Positions 5,346-6,971 of a stretch of DNA of 6,971 bases are shown here, piece after piece. The notes under the pieces were generated by a model. That model made no database searches. It was given only the letters and a program-made list of their open reading frames with translations, and was not told where the DNA came from. The stretch covers positions 1-6,971 of the forward strand of contig JAJZJJ010000153.1 in NCBI GenBank assembly GCA_021810175.1, in the 5' to 3' direction. The translations under genes were made by a program, and so were the position numbers. The stretch's first letter is position 1, and every line of letters starts with the position of its first letter. Source of the stretch: Acidobacteriota bacterium (lineage in GTDB: Bacteria; Acidobacteriota; Terriglobia; Terriglobales; Acidobacteriaceae).

Positions 5346-6971
5346 ATGCTGAAGCTGAAGAAAATTCAGATCCTCGGCTTCAAGTCCTTCTCCGACCGCA
5401 CGGAAGTAGCGGTGCAGGGGCAGGGCATAGCCATCATTGTTGGGCCAAACGGCTGCGGCAAATCCAACATTCTGGACGCGGTGAGCTGGGTTCTGGGCGA
5501 ACAGAGCGCCAAGACGCTGCGCGGCGGCAAGATGGAGGACGTGATCTTCGCGGGCACGCGCGACCGGAAGCCGCTGGGGATGGCGGAGGTGTCGCTGACG
5601 CTGGTGGATCCGGATGCCTGGGAAGGCGGACCGCTGCTGGCCGAGCCGGAAGTGGTGATCAACGACAATCCCGACTGGGATGAGGAACGGCTGCGCGCGG
5701 AGCGTGCCGCCGAGGTCGAGGAGATCATCGCGGAGGCGCAGCCGGGGCAGGTACTCGACGGCGGCGAGGCGCAGGATGCGGGGGAGGCGGCTGACGCGGA
5801 ACCGCAGGCGGCGCAGGTGGAAGGCGCGGTCCCGGCGGTGGTGCTGAAGATTCGGCGGCGCAAGTTCAACCGGACTCCGCAAAAGGGCGAGATTGTCATT
5901 ACGCGGCGGCTGTTCCGGACCGGGGACAGCGAGTACCTGCTGAACGGGAAGCTGTGCCGGCTGCGGGATATTCAGGACATCTTTATGGGAACCGGTCTGG
6001 GACCGGAATCTTACGCCATCATTGGCCAGGAGCGGATTGGGCAGCTGCTGAGCTCGCGGCCGCACGACCGGCGGGCGATTATCGAGGAAGCGGCGGGGAT
6101 TACGCGGTTCAAGACGAAGAAGCGGCTGGCGGAGCTGCGGCTGGAGCAGGCTAAACAGAACCTTTCGCGAGTGAATGACATCTTCGAGGAAGTGACGCGA
6201 CAGATGGGTTCGCTGAAGCGGCAGGCGGCGAAAGCCGAGCGATATGCCAAGCTGCGCGACGAGATGCGGGAAAAGCTGAAGGTGGTGCTGGCCAGCCGTA
6301 TCGCGGAGATGGATGCGCAGTACGCGGAGCTGGAGTCGCAGATAGCAGCGCTGACGGAGGCGATTGACGCGGGAACCGAGCGAGTGAACACGCTGGATTC
6401 GGAGCACGAGGCGCTGGTGGCGCGCGGCTACGAGCTGGAAACCACGGCCAAAGAGGCCGAGGGCAACGCGAGCCAGCGCTCGGTGGAGATTGAGCGCGCG
6501 GATACGCGACGCCAGACCAACGAGGAGCGCATCGCGGAACTGGAAGCGCGCAAGGCGGGCGCGCAGGCGGAACTGGAGCAGGCGCGGGCGCACCTGGAGA
6601 GCCTGGATGCGGAACGCAACGCGCAGCGCAGCTTTTTGGAGACTGCCGCATCGGAGGCGGCCGAGTTCCGGCAGAGGGCGCAGCTGAAGCAGGAGGCGAT
6701 GCGGCAGGCTGTTTCGGCGGTTTCAGCGGCGGAGCAGCAGTCGGAGACGTCGAGGCGGCGGGCGGCGCAACTGCTGGCGCAGGTGGGGCAGTCGAGGAGC
6801 CAGATCACGCAGGGCGAAGAGGCTCTGGCGTCGCTGCAGCGCGAGGCTGAGCGGCTGGCGGTGGAGATGGATTCGGCTCGCCGCGATCTGGAGGCGCTGG
6901 GAGCGCAGCGCGGGCAGGTGACGCTGTCCTTCGAGTCGGTGACCGAAACGCTGCGGCGAGTAGAGACGGAG
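5346..6971 (+). CDS. smc: Chromosome segregation/condensation ATPase SMC (partial, N-terminal 542 residues)
   Basis: An ATG at 5346, preceded by GAGGAG with a 9-base spacer, opens a frame that runs off the right edge. The start (MLKLKKIQILGFKSFSDRT) is the classic SMC N-terminus. Walker A is GPNGCGKS (33-40), followed by NILDAVSWVLGEQSAKTLRG with the conserved Q-loop glutamine, GKMEDVIFAG (61-70), and the lobe-I landmarks VITRRLFRTGDSEYLLNG (184-201), GLGPESYAIIGQERI and DRRAIIEEAAGITRFKTKK (241-259). From about residue 255 to the edge it is a long Glu/Ala/Arg/Gln-rich coiled coil, the N-terminal arm. The hinge, second arm, ABC signature and Walker B lie outside. SMC dimers work with ScpA and ScpB on the nucleoid to extrude or tether DNA loops and separate sister origins. 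The odd part is residues 87-181: about 95 residues where, from memory, Bacillus subtilis SMC has about 12. The insert is acidic and Ala/Gln/Gly-rich with a short basic end (KIRRRKFNRTPQK). It is in frame and has the same codon style. Confidence 0.95.
   Translation, partial: MLKLKKIQILGFKSFSDRTEVAVQGQGIAIIVGPNGCGKSNILDAVSWVLGEQSAKTLRGGKMEDVIFAGTRDRKPLGMAEVSLTLVDPDAWEGGPLLAEPEVVINDNPDWDEERLRAERAAEVEEIIAEAQPGQVLDGGEAQDAGEAADAEPQAAQVEGAVPAVVLKIRRRKFNRTPQKGEIVITRRLFRTGDSEYLLNGKLCRLRDIQDIFMGTGLGPESYAIIGQERIGQLLSSRPHDRRAIIEEAAGITRFKTKKRLAELRLEQAKQNLSRVNDIFEEVTRQMGSLKRQAAKAERYAKLRDEMREKLKVVLASRIAEMDAQYAELESQIAALTEAIDAGTERVNTLDSEHEALVARGYELETTAKEAEGNASQRSVEIERADTRRQTNEERIAELEARKAGAQAELEQARAHLESLDAERNAQRSFLETAASEAAEFRQRAQLKQEAMRQAVSAVSAAEQQSETSRRRAAQLLAQVGQSRSQITQGEEALASLQREAERLAVEMDSARRDLEALGAQRGQVTLSFESVTETLRRVETE

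Noticed and set aside
5214..6593. A 459-codon minus-strand frame opposite smc
   Set aside because: The plus strand encodes unmistakable SMC motifs throughout; the antisense product is Arg/Leu-rich low complexity with no recognisable fold.

Overview
The window looks like chromosomal DNA from a GC-rich, Gram-negative bacterium, most likely an acidobacterium (Acidobacteriota, Terriglobia-like). The evidence is an outer-membrane receptor with an N-terminal carboxypeptidase-regulatory-like domain (the Oar-like type expanded in that phylum), an exported TPR-type protein, and a second exported protein whose sequence resembles acidobacterial hypothetical proteins I recall. The assignment rests on gene style and recalled families, not on a marker gene. 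No mobile element, tRNA, rRNA or CRISPR array is visible.

Layout: three genes lie on the minus strand and one on the plus strand. Reading the minus strand from right to left, a TonB-dependent-receptor-like gene (2402-4915) is followed by a 333-base gap. That gap holds a near-consensus sigma-70 promoter and a structured leader. Next comes an exported TPR-type gene (737-2068), then a strong intrinsic terminator (684-711). Only 20 bases after the terminator, a third exported protein of unknown function begins at 663 and runs off the left edge. All three products carry signal peptides, so this side of the window is a cell-envelope group. The promoter before the TPR gene and the terminator after it suggest separate transcription units rather than one tight operon.

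On the right, smc (5346 to the edge) is divergent from the receptor gene. It encodes the ATPase head and the first coiled-coil arm of the chromosome-condensation SMC protein; the hinge and C-terminal half are outside the window. The shared upstream region (4916-5345) contains a plausible smc promoter, an exact DnaA-box sequence just upstream of it, and short symmetric repeats next to the receptor start. I found no convincing receptor promoter there.

Points most worth attention: an acidic insertion of about 80 residues in the SMC ATPase head; the perfect DnaA box upstream of smc; the terminator placed immediately before a gene start; and G excess on the plus strand in both coding orientations, which suggests that smc runs with replication and the envelope genes run against it. 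I do not see convincing evidence of a wholly new multi-gene system.
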